Below are positions 1 to 13,300 of a DNA stretch of 64,000 nucleotides, piece after piece. Within the stretch, counting starts at the first letter, position 1. Each line of letters begins with the position of its first letter. Source of the stretch: Agrypnia vestita (lineage: Eukaryota > Arthropoda > Insecta > Trichoptera > Phryganeidae); NCBI GenBank assembly GCA_016648135.1, contig JADDOH010002070.1, positions 186,001 through 250,000 on the forward strand, given 5' to 3'. The translations under genes were made by a program, and so were the position numbers. A model generated the notes under the pieces. It ran no database searches, was not told where the DNA came from, and worked only from the letters and a program-made list of their open reading frames with translations.

Positions 1-373
1 ATCATTGCAATTTAGTTCACATAATTAGAATTTTTTTGAAATTAGACAAAATTGAAAAAATATTTAAATTTTTTTGGCAAGTGAAAACAACAAATATGTC
101 AGTATCGGGTACTTTATTAGTTTACAAAATGTCGCAATCTTTGTATTAGCAAAATAAATATTGTGTTTTTAAAATGATTTCTTCAGATATGCAAAAAATA
201 CATTTTTCACAAAATGAATGGGTTTTTCATGACTTTTATGATTTTTGGTGAATTTAGCAATCTCATCGCGATTTTCTTTTTGGTATCTTTAATTTCGAAT
301 TAACGAGGTTCCGCATAATTCAAAATGTTTTTTTTTTTGGTCCCTTGAATTTCGAGTTAACGAGGTTCTACTG
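1..373 (-). mobile_element. End of a pogo/Tigger-like DNA transposon (family T2)
   Basis: Ends in CGAGGTTCTACTG followed by TA, i.e. inverted terminus CAGTAGAACCTCGTTAAC. The internal sequence (CAAGTGAAAACA..ATATGTCA, CATGACTTTTA) is shared with 26336-26664. Termini built on CAGTA..CCTCGTTAATTCGAA with TA duplications are typical of pogo/Tigger-like elements. It is cut by the window edge and no transposase frame remains. Confidence 0.65.
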
Positions 374-846
374 TATGCATACAGGCCTATAGAACAAATA
401 TGTATTTGTACAGAATTAAAAAAATATGTTTTTTGTGCACTCATTTTAAAGTTGAACAATATGTAGTACAAGATTATCAATCACCACATCATATTAAATA
501 TTGTTTTACACTTAAAAAATAAAATGTATATATTATACTATAAAACCTCTGATGCAAATAAAATGAGCTTACTTTCTGGAGTACATTTTTTGTGCAAAAA
601 TACAATATTACATTAAATACGCAAAGGAAATCTAAAACATGTTTTCATTCATTGAAAATATTATTAAAATATGTTTGCAGTTAACGTCTCGTAATGCATT
701 AGTCTATGACTTTTTTAAATTTGAGGTACCTCTGTATGAAAGGATTAGCATCAATATTATTCTGTCAATCACTCTGAGATTAGAATATTTCTATATTTTG
801 TTTACAAAGAAAACTCTACAGACACATAATGCATAAATATAAAAGT

Positions 847-852
847 TTTATT
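847..852 (-). terminator. Probable WDR24 polyadenylation signal (AATAAA)
   Basis: AATAAA on the minus strand, about 400 bp beyond the stop. It is the first perfect hexamer downstream in AT-rich sequence where chance hits are common, so the 3' end is only a prediction. Confidence 0.4.
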
Positions 853-1253
853 GCATCGAATCCCTTTAATATATTATATATACACGATAACATCAGCGTA
901 TTCTGCAAATCGTGACCAAATTATCAAAAGCATTTTGCGAACTTTGCAATAAACCAAATTTTCACAAGAGGCAAAACATTTGACAGAATATATTTTCTTA
1001 ATAAATATAAGTGCACAGACTTGTCGATGAATGCCGAAGCTTTCAGAGTATTCGCGACATTTGACAAACTTCAGCTATCTCCCGAAGTTTATCAAGCATG
1101 TTCACACGCCAAAGGTCTTCAGCAAATGTGCCAACTGTGGGTACAATTGTTATTTGCGACGAACATTGCGTTTGACAGTTTCCTTGTGCCTTCGGCGTTG
1201 ACCTGCGCGATGCAGCTTTTGAGTTGTGAAGAACTCGAGGGCTCTTCTAACGA

Positions 1254-1382
1254 TCAGCTGTACTCGCACATATGGCCGCACCCTGTGGGGCACTGTTTGT
1301 GTTTCGACATCCAATTCTGCATGTGGAGAAGATGGCCCCCGTGAGAACATCCTTGACACCATGCATAGAGCCCTTTGACTGC
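1254..1382 (-). CDS. Wdr24: WDR24 coding exon 16, RING-like C-terminus and stop
   Basis: Begins after ATGATTTCAG with [20 protein letters not shown] and ends [12 protein letters not shown] followed by TGA at 1256-1254. The [12 protein letters not shown] motif is the family signature. A hAT-type MITE lies 28 bp upstream of its splice acceptor. Confidence 0.97.
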   Translation of the reverse strand, partial: AVKGLYAWCQGCSHGGHLLHMQNWMSKHKQCPTGCGHMCEYS

Positions 1383-4300
1383 CTGAAATCATATTTATGA
1401 TTGGTTTATAGTAGTGATGGTATTTTAACCAGTTATGCAATAACCATTATTCGCATCTGATTTTATCGATGATTGAAAACTGATTTTTCAAACGAACGAC
1501 AGGCAAACATCGGTACTACACAAGAGTTATATCCCAGTTACCAATACAATCTCAAATAACAATAACATACGTAACTGGTTAAAATAACGGTTTAACCATC
1601 ACTAGTTTATAGTATTTTACACATTAGATGGTTTTTATGTCCTAGCGGTGTATAAATAAAAAAAATAGTTTTTCACAAAATGTCAATTAAAATTTACTTT
1701 CACAACAAATAAAATTATCACAAAATCGTCGTATGTTTGTGTCGGCATGTAAAGAGCGCCATCTAGCATAGTGTATCTTCTTGGTAGCGTTAGTGATGGA
1801 CAATGTTACATACAGAATTATGCATTTTGGTAATAAGTAAGGTTGTTAATTATTAATGACTAGTCATAAACAACCCGTTAATTTAATCTTGTACATAATA
1901 AAGATGACAAACATTGTCACATTACTAATAAAACCAGACGTATTCAACATTTTTTCTTGGACGACATACATGTGTATGTCTGCTATGTTACGCAGGTCAC
2001 ATTGTACCATAAGTACCTCCTAATATAATCATCATCATTACTTTTGGATCTACAACCTAGCCACCAAAGTCTTCCCAGTTTTATAAATTTTGTGACATAC
2101 TAGTACAATAATGCAAAAACTAAAACTCGAAACCTAAATGCATCCAAGCATTTATTATTAACTTCTTCAATACAAGCAAATGACTTTGTGGTGATAATTA
2201 ACAAGAATATACTTTCAGAATATTTTGGATATGTTGAAATAGATGTCTCATAGAAACAAAACTATTTATATGTGAAAGTAGTTATAGAAGACTATTGGAT
2301 GTTGATAGGACTTACGACCTATCGTACGACTGGCCCAAGTGATCACTTTACACAATGTTCGCGAATTCAACCCATGACTACCACATCTAGAAAAGTTGTA
2401 TAACCCGTTTGGATAACCCGTTTCATATGTGATATGTAACTTGTATTTTCTAACCCCATCTGTGGTTGAAATTAGTCATTCGTATCATGAACCATTACAT
2501 TGTATAAAGTGATCACTGATACGATAGATCGTAACCCTATAAATATTCAATAGATTTCCGTAAGTACTTTTCCATATAAATAATTTGTCTCTATGAAAAT
2601 ATATTATGATTAAGAATATATTTTATTTACGTTACAAATTAGTGGTGCAAATGGAGTATATTATTAATTACATTTATTATTATATTATGCGATTTGGGAT
2701 TATGTGGTCATGCGCATGTCCGAACAAGACACATAGAAAAATGAATCATAGGAGAAGTGAATGTGCCGGGGTCTCACCTGGTGGCAGATGCAGCACAGCG
2801 AGGGCTGGGCAGAGTTGCACTTGTCGCAGAGCCACCCGGCGCGGGCGAGCTGCTTCCCGCACTTGCCGCAGCTGGTGTGCACCACGGTGGACTGCTGGTT
2901 CAGTTGGGCTATGCTGCTTATCCACGAACCTTGGATCACCTAGAGTATGGTGAATGCTATGATACCTCAATCTTAACACAAACGTACATCAAGACCTGAG
3001 GTAAAGAATTCCAATTGGACGTAATTATGCAAAAAGCGTCCGACCCACAAATTATGAAGAAAAAAAAAAAACAACATAAAAGTAAGTTAAATATGGGACA
3101 GCTCAATACAATATTTTTATACGCTGAACACGTCCCATAAAAGCCCACATTTATGGGACAGCTCAATACATAATTTTTATAAGCTGAAAACATTCCAGAA
3201 AAACCCATAAAAGTTAGTTATATACAGAAAAGCTCAATACAATATTTTTATATCTGAAAATATCCATGTTCTGAGAGCTATAGTTTTTTGTAAATTTAAT
3301 ATTTTTCTAACTCAAATCACGGCCATCGCAGTTAAATTAAATCTTAAACTAAAAAAATGTGATTTAACGCCGCCTAGGGCACTAAAAATGATTTTTTGGC
3401 CGCGGCCTGTTGATTAATGCTTATATTTTATTGATTATTGTAAATAATGTCCAGTTTTTTACTTATATATAATAACAAAGGTTCTACCTAAGTTATTGCT
3501 TTAAAAAAATTGCAGTCTAGAGTATACATTCTGATATAAATGAATAAAAAAAAAACCCACATTATCGTAAAAAGAACGCCGATATACGCATTTGCAGTGA
3601 ATGTCCAGCCTTAATGTGAAATTGAAAATGAGAGAATTACGGATGTGTGTTAGGAGAAGAATTGTGGATGTGATATTTTCTAAGAATCGTGCAACATCAT
3701 TCACCTGTGTGCATATGTCCCAAAGTTTGTGCCTGGCCAGTAGCTCCAGATAGCCGACCAACCACTGTTCCTGTATCACCTCGTCCAAATAACCGTTTAG
3801 GCTATTCCTGGAAAAAGATTTAAAATTAAAATGTACAACCGATAAATAAATACAAATTAAAAGCCACCAAAATATACGACATGAACTAACGTAATTCATG
3901 ATACACATTATGGTTCCGCGGCTGGCTCCAATGTGTTTGACTTGATTAAAAAAATTACTACGGGCTTGTAATTTTTTTATGAAACAATTATGAATAGGCC
4001 AAACTAAATATGCATAAAAAGTATAATAATGTCTTAGTAAATAAGTCACGCTTTATTACAAAAAGACGTTTTTACTTCAAGAGGTTCGGTAACTTCAGAA
4101 AAAATAAGTTTTGTTTACTAGAGGATTCGATTATGCAAGAATAAATTATAATGTGTCCTAAATATACGCAAGAGGGGGAATTCATCCGCATCCGGCTTCA
4201 GCCTAATTCCCTTACCTAAAGAAGAGGTTTAGTTCATCTCTGTACAATTTTATACTCCGTGATGCAGATTCATTTGCATACAATCATGACCATAGAAATA

Positions 4301-7300
4301 CTGATCAGGCAATACCGATGATAAGTGTACCAGATTTAATGAAAATAATGTTGGTAGGTACGCATTTACTGCAGAGAATCAAAATGAACAAATCAGACAA
4401 TCGGACAATTTGAACAACCATACAAAAATTCAAATTCAAATGTTTATTCAATGTTCAATGTTACAAATGTTTACAGTGTTTACAAAATTTAATGAAGCTT
4501 TTTTCATTGTTGTTGAGTGTCTTGGCAGCAAGTAAACACTAAATTGATTTGACGCCCTGCCTGCTACACTAGTAATTTACTGTATTATAGCAGACAGTGC
4601 TCTTCCAGTAGTATAATGTTCAAGAATATTTATTATTTATATAACATTTGTGAATAAATCTTATTGCCAATTAAAATTAAGTAATAGTAATTATTAAATG
4701 TTTACAATTTAATAATTGTGTTAATTAATTATATTATAGACAAAGGAAAAAAAATGATCTGAATAGGATATTAATAAAATAAAATAAAATAAAACAATTA
4801 AAAGTATTTAAAAAGATGACAGTAACAGTAAGACAGTAAGTGAAAAAAATGATCTGAATAGGATATTAATAAAATAAAATAAAATAAAACAATTAAAAGT
4901 ATACCATGTGCAAATATTAAATCTTGCCATAAACGATTTTAAAAATTGTGAAAATAATTTGTGCAATTCAAAACTACCATTTTGTTTAATTAGTTTCCTC
5001 CTCATCAAGTCCACCTCTTAAATACGACACACACACAAATTTTCATTCTAACACATACACCATCCACGCGGTCTACAAATAATGTATTTTACGATACGCT
5101 ATGTATGCATTAGTGATATGCCGGATAATTAAAAATATATATCCGCAGATACGAATATAGATTACTGGCATCTAAATCCGCGAATACGGATTACGGATTT
5201 AAACTTTTTCACTCAGTCGGTGTCAATACACGTGACCTTGAAACGACAGTTGACGCTTTGTTAGATGGTGACAATGAGGAATCTGAAAATTATATATCAG
5301 ATATGACAGCTAATTTTCTCACACAATATGCCCGAGATAAAACATTATCAAGAGACCAAGATCCATTAAAATATTGGCAGATTAACAGTAAAAAATTTGG
5401 AGCTCTGAGTCACATTGCTCGCACATATTTATCGTCACCTGCAACGAGCGCTCCAAGTGAGCAGTTTTTCAGTGCATCAGGAATTTTTTATGATACTCAT
5501 CGTAATAGACTTTTGGGGGATAAAGAAGCTACCAAATTTACTTTTTACAATTTACCATCACTCAATTTTAATTACGACATAATTTTTTTAAGTTTCTGAA
5601 AATGTGATTATTTCTTATGTAACGTTTACACTTTGTATTAATTTAATTAGAATAATTATTTTAATTAGAATTACAATACTACAATAAATGTTTTAATATT
5701 TGATTTTTGCAATACAAATGTGACAAAAATGTGATTTTAAGAAATAAAAAATAATTATATATAATTAATAGTATGTATTTCATTGCTTTCAGCGTGCGGC
5801 AGGATTGGAACTAAAACCCGCCCTGCCCGCACCCGGCGGCAACCCCTCGCCCTGTACTTCAGTACAATTTTGTATTTGCTCGGGAGCTGTGACATCTTGA
5901 TTACCAATATACACTGAATTATTATGTCCAAAACAACCAAAACAGTCCGGGGTGGTGCAAGAACAATTGCCAATGAAGTATTAAAGTTTTGTGAAGCTGA
6001 AAAAGCAAATAATGGACCGATATTACTGTCTCATAGTTTGACAGATAGAGCGGCCGCCGCGGAGCGCGCTGTTACCCGACCAAATTTGTATTAACAATGG
6101 TCACCGGACATTCAGTACATTATGTATTGTGTAATAAATTTACAACCTGGCAACTTCTGTTTCGCGACAGTGGCGACTTCCCTCGCACGCCTAGTTATCA
6201 TGGTGGCACTCTATTGGTATATGATTTTGTAAAAAAAAAAATTTTTGGATGCATGTACCGTACGCAAATATATTTTATTATAAGCTTATATCTTATCGTA
6301 CGGCATTTTAATATAATAGCCTTTTTTAACTATAACTCAAATTTTAATTCAAAATGTGAAAACCTTTTTTACAAATACGGGATCATTCCCTTGCATATCA
6401 AGGACCAATTTATTAAACCAGGTCTTTCTATAATAGCGGACAGTAATGTTCATAGTACGTGTCATGTAATTCTTTGGGTTCTTCTCCAGAACTGTGTTAA
6501 TTTGTGTTTTTTATTAAAATTCTCCTTCTGTTTTCTATATACATTTATATTAATACGTAATGAATACTAGAATGATGAAAAGCGACATATTTGTTTACTG
6601 TAGTAAACATGGGTTGATATGTACACAACCTTGAACAAACCAAAAAATAAGCTAATTGAATAACAGAAAATAATAAGACATTTTTAATTCGTATTTGACG
6701 GTGATAAAACGCGAATTGAAGGTCTGACTTCAAGGCACAGAATCAATCATCATTTTTTATCATCTTAAGTGATAGCAAACTAATATTCTGTTTGATGCCA
6801 TACGTATAAAAATTAATATTTTAGTAGACTGCTCCTTTAATGACCTTTTAATTTTTCAGCTTCTGAATTTTGTACTACCTATGCTTATGTAAAATTAAAA
6901 TGATCAGCAAACCTCAAGTCTCCGAGAGCGAGCAACACACTGGCTGATGTCTGAACATCTCCCAATTCGGCGTGCATCTTTAAAGCCTCTACGACAATGT
7001 GAGTTGGGTCCCAGGTGGGCAAAACGGGCAACGATGTTACTGTTAATATCGAAGATGGCTGATCTTCCACCTGTTGGTGTATCAGATGTAAAATTATTGT
7101 GATTATTTGTACATTTTTTAGTTATATATTGTGATATTTATTTAAATAAATCTTGCTTTGATTTTATGTAGCGCATTTTACTTCCAATGTAACTCTTAGA
7201 TTACGTCATTTATACATTTTTAGATTAGCAAACTTAACAAAAATAGCTTCTTGGGTTTTATTGAAATGTCAGCAAAAGATAAAAAGTAATCTTTAAAATA

Positions 7301-10300
7301 AATAGACTGCATAGCAGTTGTGAAAAAATAAATAATTCAAAAAACTTACTGTCGTAACAACGGGATGTTGTGGGCTTGAAGAGTGCCCATGGTGCCCTCC
7401 GCTTGTCAGCGAACTGCTGCTGTTCTGGTGGCTAAGGCTTTGCGAGGATGAAGAGCCTGAATGAAGCGGCTCGGGCTCGGGGTGCGGGGTGGCGGGCAAT
7501 GGATTATTGGCCAGAGGCAAGTCTAGCGAGGAAAGCGCCGCAGCCGGAGCACGCAGGGGAAAGGCTTCGCCCTGTAGCGTCCAGTCTTGTGCGGAGGTGT
7601 CCACGTAGTGCGCGTGACGCGCTGTGAGCCATTTGCGCTCGCCTACAAAAGTAAGTTTTTTGGTTATCGGTAAATAAAAAGCGTATATCTTCAGACATTG
7701 AAATTAATAATATGATGGCATGAGATACTTTTGTGAAAATGTCTACATTTTCTGCTATCCAGACATAAAAAGAAGGTCTAAATTACTTACTTACCATCAC
7801 ACCGTTCCACATTCATACATCTTCACATACAAGCTCGACTATTGTTGAGGTTCCTAACAGGACCATCCTCTGGTCATGTCACGTCTTCCGCGGTCGTCCT
7901 CTCTTTCTGGTGTCGTCAACACTTGTCATTTATTTTTCTTAACATTATTTCCTCTTTCATTCGCTCAACATGCCCATACCATCTGAGCGACCCTTTTTTC
8001 ATTCTATCAACCATGCTAAGATCAGCTTAAAGTCAGTCTAAATTAAACTAAACAAATCAAAAAATTAAACTGAATTAAACACGAATTGAGTTATATTTAT
8101 CACTACTATAGTTTCAAGAGGGGCAGTTCCTCTCATCATCAGGAGTAATTAATAACTAACCTAAATGCAAAATTTTGTTAATCTATTCGAGTAGGGCAGC
8201 AGGTTGCACGGGCAACATCACGTTTCACCAGACATCTCCGATCTTAAATTTGTTTTCCCTAATGATCAAAAAAATCCTCCCCACCACACGACTACCTACT
8301 TACTCGATAAATAAGATAGCAAAATTCTGTATTTAGGTTAGTTACAATTTACACCTAACGAGAGGGACTGCTGCTCTCAAAACTATAATAATGATAAATA
8401 TAACTCAATATGCATGTATTACAAAGTTTAATTTAGTGTTAATTAAAATAATCAATCATGTTAATTAAAATAATACTCAGCGACGCCCGGGTGTTTCCAT
8501 GTATATACATATTCCGTTGGTGCTCGACATTGAAGAATTAAATCATTACTTTCCTCTCTAGCAATGAATAAATAAATATATAATGAATGTACGATGTTTA
8601 TCTGATATTGGGTTCAGACGACATCTCGGTCCCGTCTTGAAAAAGCATGATCTATCGCCGCAATACATCAAATTTGACAGTTGTCAAAATGAATGTGCAG
8701 CCTTAAGATATATTTTCCTTTCTTCATAATTCTCCCAAACATTTATTATAGTTGTATGCATCAGACTACTTTCTGACTACATACTTATAATAGTATCCAT
8801 TCCATGAATAATTAATAGTATTTATTTTTGTATCTAATAAGGGATCACAAAAAATCAAAACCATACATTTAAAATTACGAAACTTGGTTGATAGTAATAT
8901 TGTTTAACAAACCATTCTCGTTGAGTTCAGTGGGAGGTCCCTTCGGAATGTGGATGTTGTGTGTCGGAAAGCCAAGGACTCCATTGTTATTGAATTGGTG
9001 CTCTGAGGAGACACCGTCATCCACTTCTGTATCATCATCCACCACACTATTAAAAAGGATATTATTATAAAGGCTAGACATTCACATTACATGTTTGAAA
9101 TTAAATCCATATGACTGTGCTCTTTCAATATCAAGTAAACATGTTTGCCATTTTTTTACGTAAATATTGCTAGAGTGAAAAGTTATGATAGAAAAGGAAG
9201 GGGATATAATTTCAGTCTTCTCAAATAAATTATAAGTAGTCATCTGCCTGTGTAGAAAGCTGTATAAATCAATTGTGTAGGACGTGAGCATGAAAATAAC
9301 ATGATTTACTACCGCCAAATTTGTTGATATAATTCGTTGGTCATCTGTTAAAATTTATGTTACGACTCTCGATATCTAAAAAGTGGGAAGATTTATAATA
9401 TAAGTGGCATATAGATGCAAAACCGCCACTATTCCTATGGGCTCCATATTGATAGTGGCGGTTTTGCATCTATACACCACATATATAAGTAAATTTTTTA
9501 TTAAGAAAAATTTTATGAGATTTTAGGAGTTATACTTAAATTACAGAGTCGAGAAGCTGAAGATGTCGTATTAGGAGAGATTCGACTGATCATTGCTAAT
9601 TCCTAAATTAGGTAGTTCAAACATTTCTTCAGGTTCAGAATTAAGTTTTTTACATTAATTAATTACATTATCATTATTTACAATTCAGCCATTTCAGCAA
9701 TTTTTAGGACAGCATTTTTTTAGGACAATTATAAAGATAAATTCTTTGTTTAAATATATAATTAATATTTAATAATAACAAGTTATCTATCATCCTAAAA
9801 AAATTTTAGTCTCGCATATATATTCTGATTAATTGAATGAAATTAATAATAAAAACTCACATTTTTGTAAAATAAGCGAAAATATGAATTTGCATTGAAT
9901 GTGTCGCCTCAAATCCAGTAGTATTTTGTTTTTTTAGGCTTTATTTTAAAATGAATGATTGCATGTACACAATACTTTTTCAGATATTACGGTGTATGGT
10001 ATTATGGATGTGAATTTAAGATAAATTCACTATAGGAAAGAAATAATGAACAAATAATCTCACTTCATCCATAATATTACAGAAATTATTGACGTATCTA
10101 ACGAAAAATTAAAAGTGTAAATGTCCAAATACCTGTAGGCGTTTAATGGCACATGCTCGCTCCTGAGGCTCCTCTGGTCGGAGGTCTGCGGCCCCTCGGA
10201 GCTTCCTTCTACGCCGGCACCTCCCGCGCTGCCTCCACCCACGCTACTGCACTGCTCGTCAGGGTTTCTGTGCGTGTGTCCTCCCGAGGGCGCGGCGGTT

Positions 10301-13300
10301 GTGGCTGAGTTATTCGGGTCCTGGTTGGGTGAAGACGTCTTCGATGCATAGAGAGTTTTGATGATGCACCAGACGAGGCTGACCTGTATTAAATAAATGA
10401 ATAATAACATTACTTATTCGATTTAATATATTTTGGGTTTATTTTAATTTTAGATTGTATAATTTTGGTGAGGGACGGTATTTTAACCAGTTACATGATA
10501 ACTGTTATTTAAGGAATAATCAATACGTCCTTGACCTCCACGGCGATAGGGCACTCTCATGAATATGCTGTGATATGACTTTAGCGAAACATCGAGAATT
10601 CAATCTCAATTCAAAACAGCCCACATGTTACATTTTCAAATACATTAGCCGCTCTTTTCGTCAATTGAATAATGGCGGTATCCTTCTGTATCCCTTCCAA
10701 AGGCTCTCTGAGGCTCCAATATAAAAGATTTCGGAACGAATAACAGTGCCATGTGTAACCGGTTAAAGTAATTGTTTGATCATTATGAATCATTAATTTT
10801 GATAAAAGATTGTATTTTCATTCACTTACCTATCCGTACGTCAAGTCAAAATACACACTTCTACAAAAAACATATTTCAACCCTTCAATGTGTAAAAAGG
10901 GTTCAACGGCTGTCTCATAACATTTTCAATATGTATGTACAAATAATATATACATAATGAGGGCACTGGACAGATGGGTATGAGATGTTTCATAGACGGT
11001 ATACGAAATATACGATAAGCAATATTTATTAAAAATTATATATTTTGAATGGAAAGAATTGCACAATAATATATACTCAGTGTAAAAATGAATCGACTAT
11101 TCAACTACATATGTTCTTGTGACCTAAATAATATAATAAGGCCATAAATAAATGAGATTGTTCTCGGAATAAGGAATACAGACTGAAATGGTATGGCCAT
11201 GTAATGAGGCATGGAGATCATACAGTGTATACTGCACTTAAAATACAAAAGACAAAAAAAAATAGAGGTCGATTCAGCTCCACATGTTGGAGTAGTGTAG
11301 TAGACCTGAAGAATGTCCAGTTGAATGAAGTGATGGCCCAGAACAGGGAATCATGGAAAAGAAAAGTAAGAAGAGCCGACCCCAAATGAAATGGGAAGTG
11401 GGTGAAGAGGAAGAAGAAGTTCTCTAATGCCCCAACAATTTATGTAATTTATTTATTGGTGAATTTATAACTTATCAGACACATTTATCAGATAGAAGAA
11501 AGAGACAGATGAAAGCTACATGTATATGCTCTGGCATTCTTTACCTGCACTTTCCCAACATCCCTGGCGACTTGCGCATTGTGGTCGCACAACGCAGAGA
11601 GACAGCGGCCTGAGAGGGCATACTGCTTGGCGCAGGTCAGGAAACTCTTTCGAGGCTGGCCAGCCCAGCGACGCACTACGCTGCGCGCCAAGTGGAAGGT
11701 CTCCGCCTCTGACTGTGGTATCGGCTGCCGACGACTAGAAAAGTTTCAACATCAATCAAGATCATTTGAACAAATTTTGTTAGTTAGAGAAAATTCTTAT
11801 GCAGACTTCGAAAGATCCAAAACAACCAAAGTCAGGCTTGTTAGGTGTCTAGCGCACTTAATATTCCTCTATGGTGGAATCATGGTCTTTGGAAGTGCAA
11901 GAGAGATGGTGGAGCGATGCTTTTGAGATGTGTGCGTATACCATGGACAGTGACACGCACAAATGTCTCCATACCACAAGAACTAAAAATCAAAGAGAGA
12001 CTCAACCATTATACCACAAATTTCTAAACCCTTGTTAATATCAAAAGAATAGTTTGTTTCCAAAAGATGATTAGAAAATTCAGAATAATTATCACTATTT
12101 AAACCTGTGTTCCTAAGTGTTCCTTTATCAAAATTTCTACAAGTTTTGTCTGAGACGAATCCTCCAATTTTTTGACATCTTCTAGAACAAAAGCTAGCAT
12201 GGAGAAATTTGTTTTGTTGGGCCACGTCGAGGGTCGAAGAGGAAGATCTTCATCTGTTGGACCGACTAAGTGGATGCTGGGAAAGATGAAGGATAATAGT
12301 CAAGAGGACGGGGGTAGTAATGAAGGTCATGATCCTCATTAGTGACTGAATAGGATGATGAGAAAAATCTTAACATTCGCACTATGAAAATACGAACACC
12401 ACATTACTGCTAGAAAACCTCAAACCCATCACCATTGAATCAGTAAGCGAGTTTCTTTGTTGACTTTCCGGGAGAAGTTGGTAAAAACAACAAATGCAAC
12501 ATTACGAGTATGAAATAAATTTTTAATGGCTTTAGTTTCTGTGCATTGGCTCTTTCTGTGTTGCAGTCCATAAAGTCTGTGCTGGATAGACAAGAAAAGC
12601 AGAGGTAATTCCATCATTACATATGTACATGGGCATTCGACACTTGGATAGTGTTAACCCGGTGCACTCACTTGATGAACCCCTGGATCTTGTCTCCCAG
12701 GGAGGAGGGCGTGCTCTGCCGGCAAGTGTAAACCACATCGCCCTTCACGCTGAGGCTGATGCCCTGGGGATTGGCGGACATGGCGGGGTGGGTGGCGTCC
12801 TTGAACATGTGGCGGTACAAGGTGCAGTCCTGGGAAGTGAAAACAATTTTATAATTATTAACAAAAAGAAAACATTATTGCTTGCCCAACGTAAATTGGC
12901 GTGCGGCGAGTTTGGGACTAAAACCCGCCCCGCCCGTACCCGGCGGTAACCCCTCGCCCAGTCATTCAGTGCATTCTCGTATTTGAGCGTGAGCGGTGAC
13001 ATCTTGATTACCAATATACACTGAATTATTATGTCCAAAACATCCAAAACAGTCCGGGATGGTGCAAGAACAATTTCCAATGAAGTATTAAAGTTTTGCG
13101 AAGCTGAAAAAGCAAATAATGGACCTATATTACCTTTGACAGATTGACAGATAGAGCGGCCGCCATTACTGTTTCGTTTCTTTAGTGTTGCCCGACCAAA
13201 TTTCTATTAAAGGCTCTGACATCGGGCATCGGACAATGCAACATTCACCAATTCCACCGTAAGAACATCCACAAAATTTTTAAAGTTGTATATATGTGGG

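Noticed and set aside
1021..1344. 107-codon plus-strand open frame
   Set aside because: It is the antisense of WDR24 exon 16 and its 3' UTR; no recognisable domain.
2606..2999. Several overlapping open frames on both strands around WDR24 exon 15
   Set aside because: They are antisense or off-frame readings of a GC-rich exon; only the minus-strand zinc-finger frame has family similarity and splice sites.
3501..4049. 182-codon minus-strand open frame taken as a whole
   Set aside because: Only the 34 codons of WDR24 exon 14 between clear splice sites are conserved; the rest is AT-rich intron read-through.
11579..11926. 115-codon plus-strand open frame
   Set aside because: Antisense of WDR24 exon 9 running into intron.
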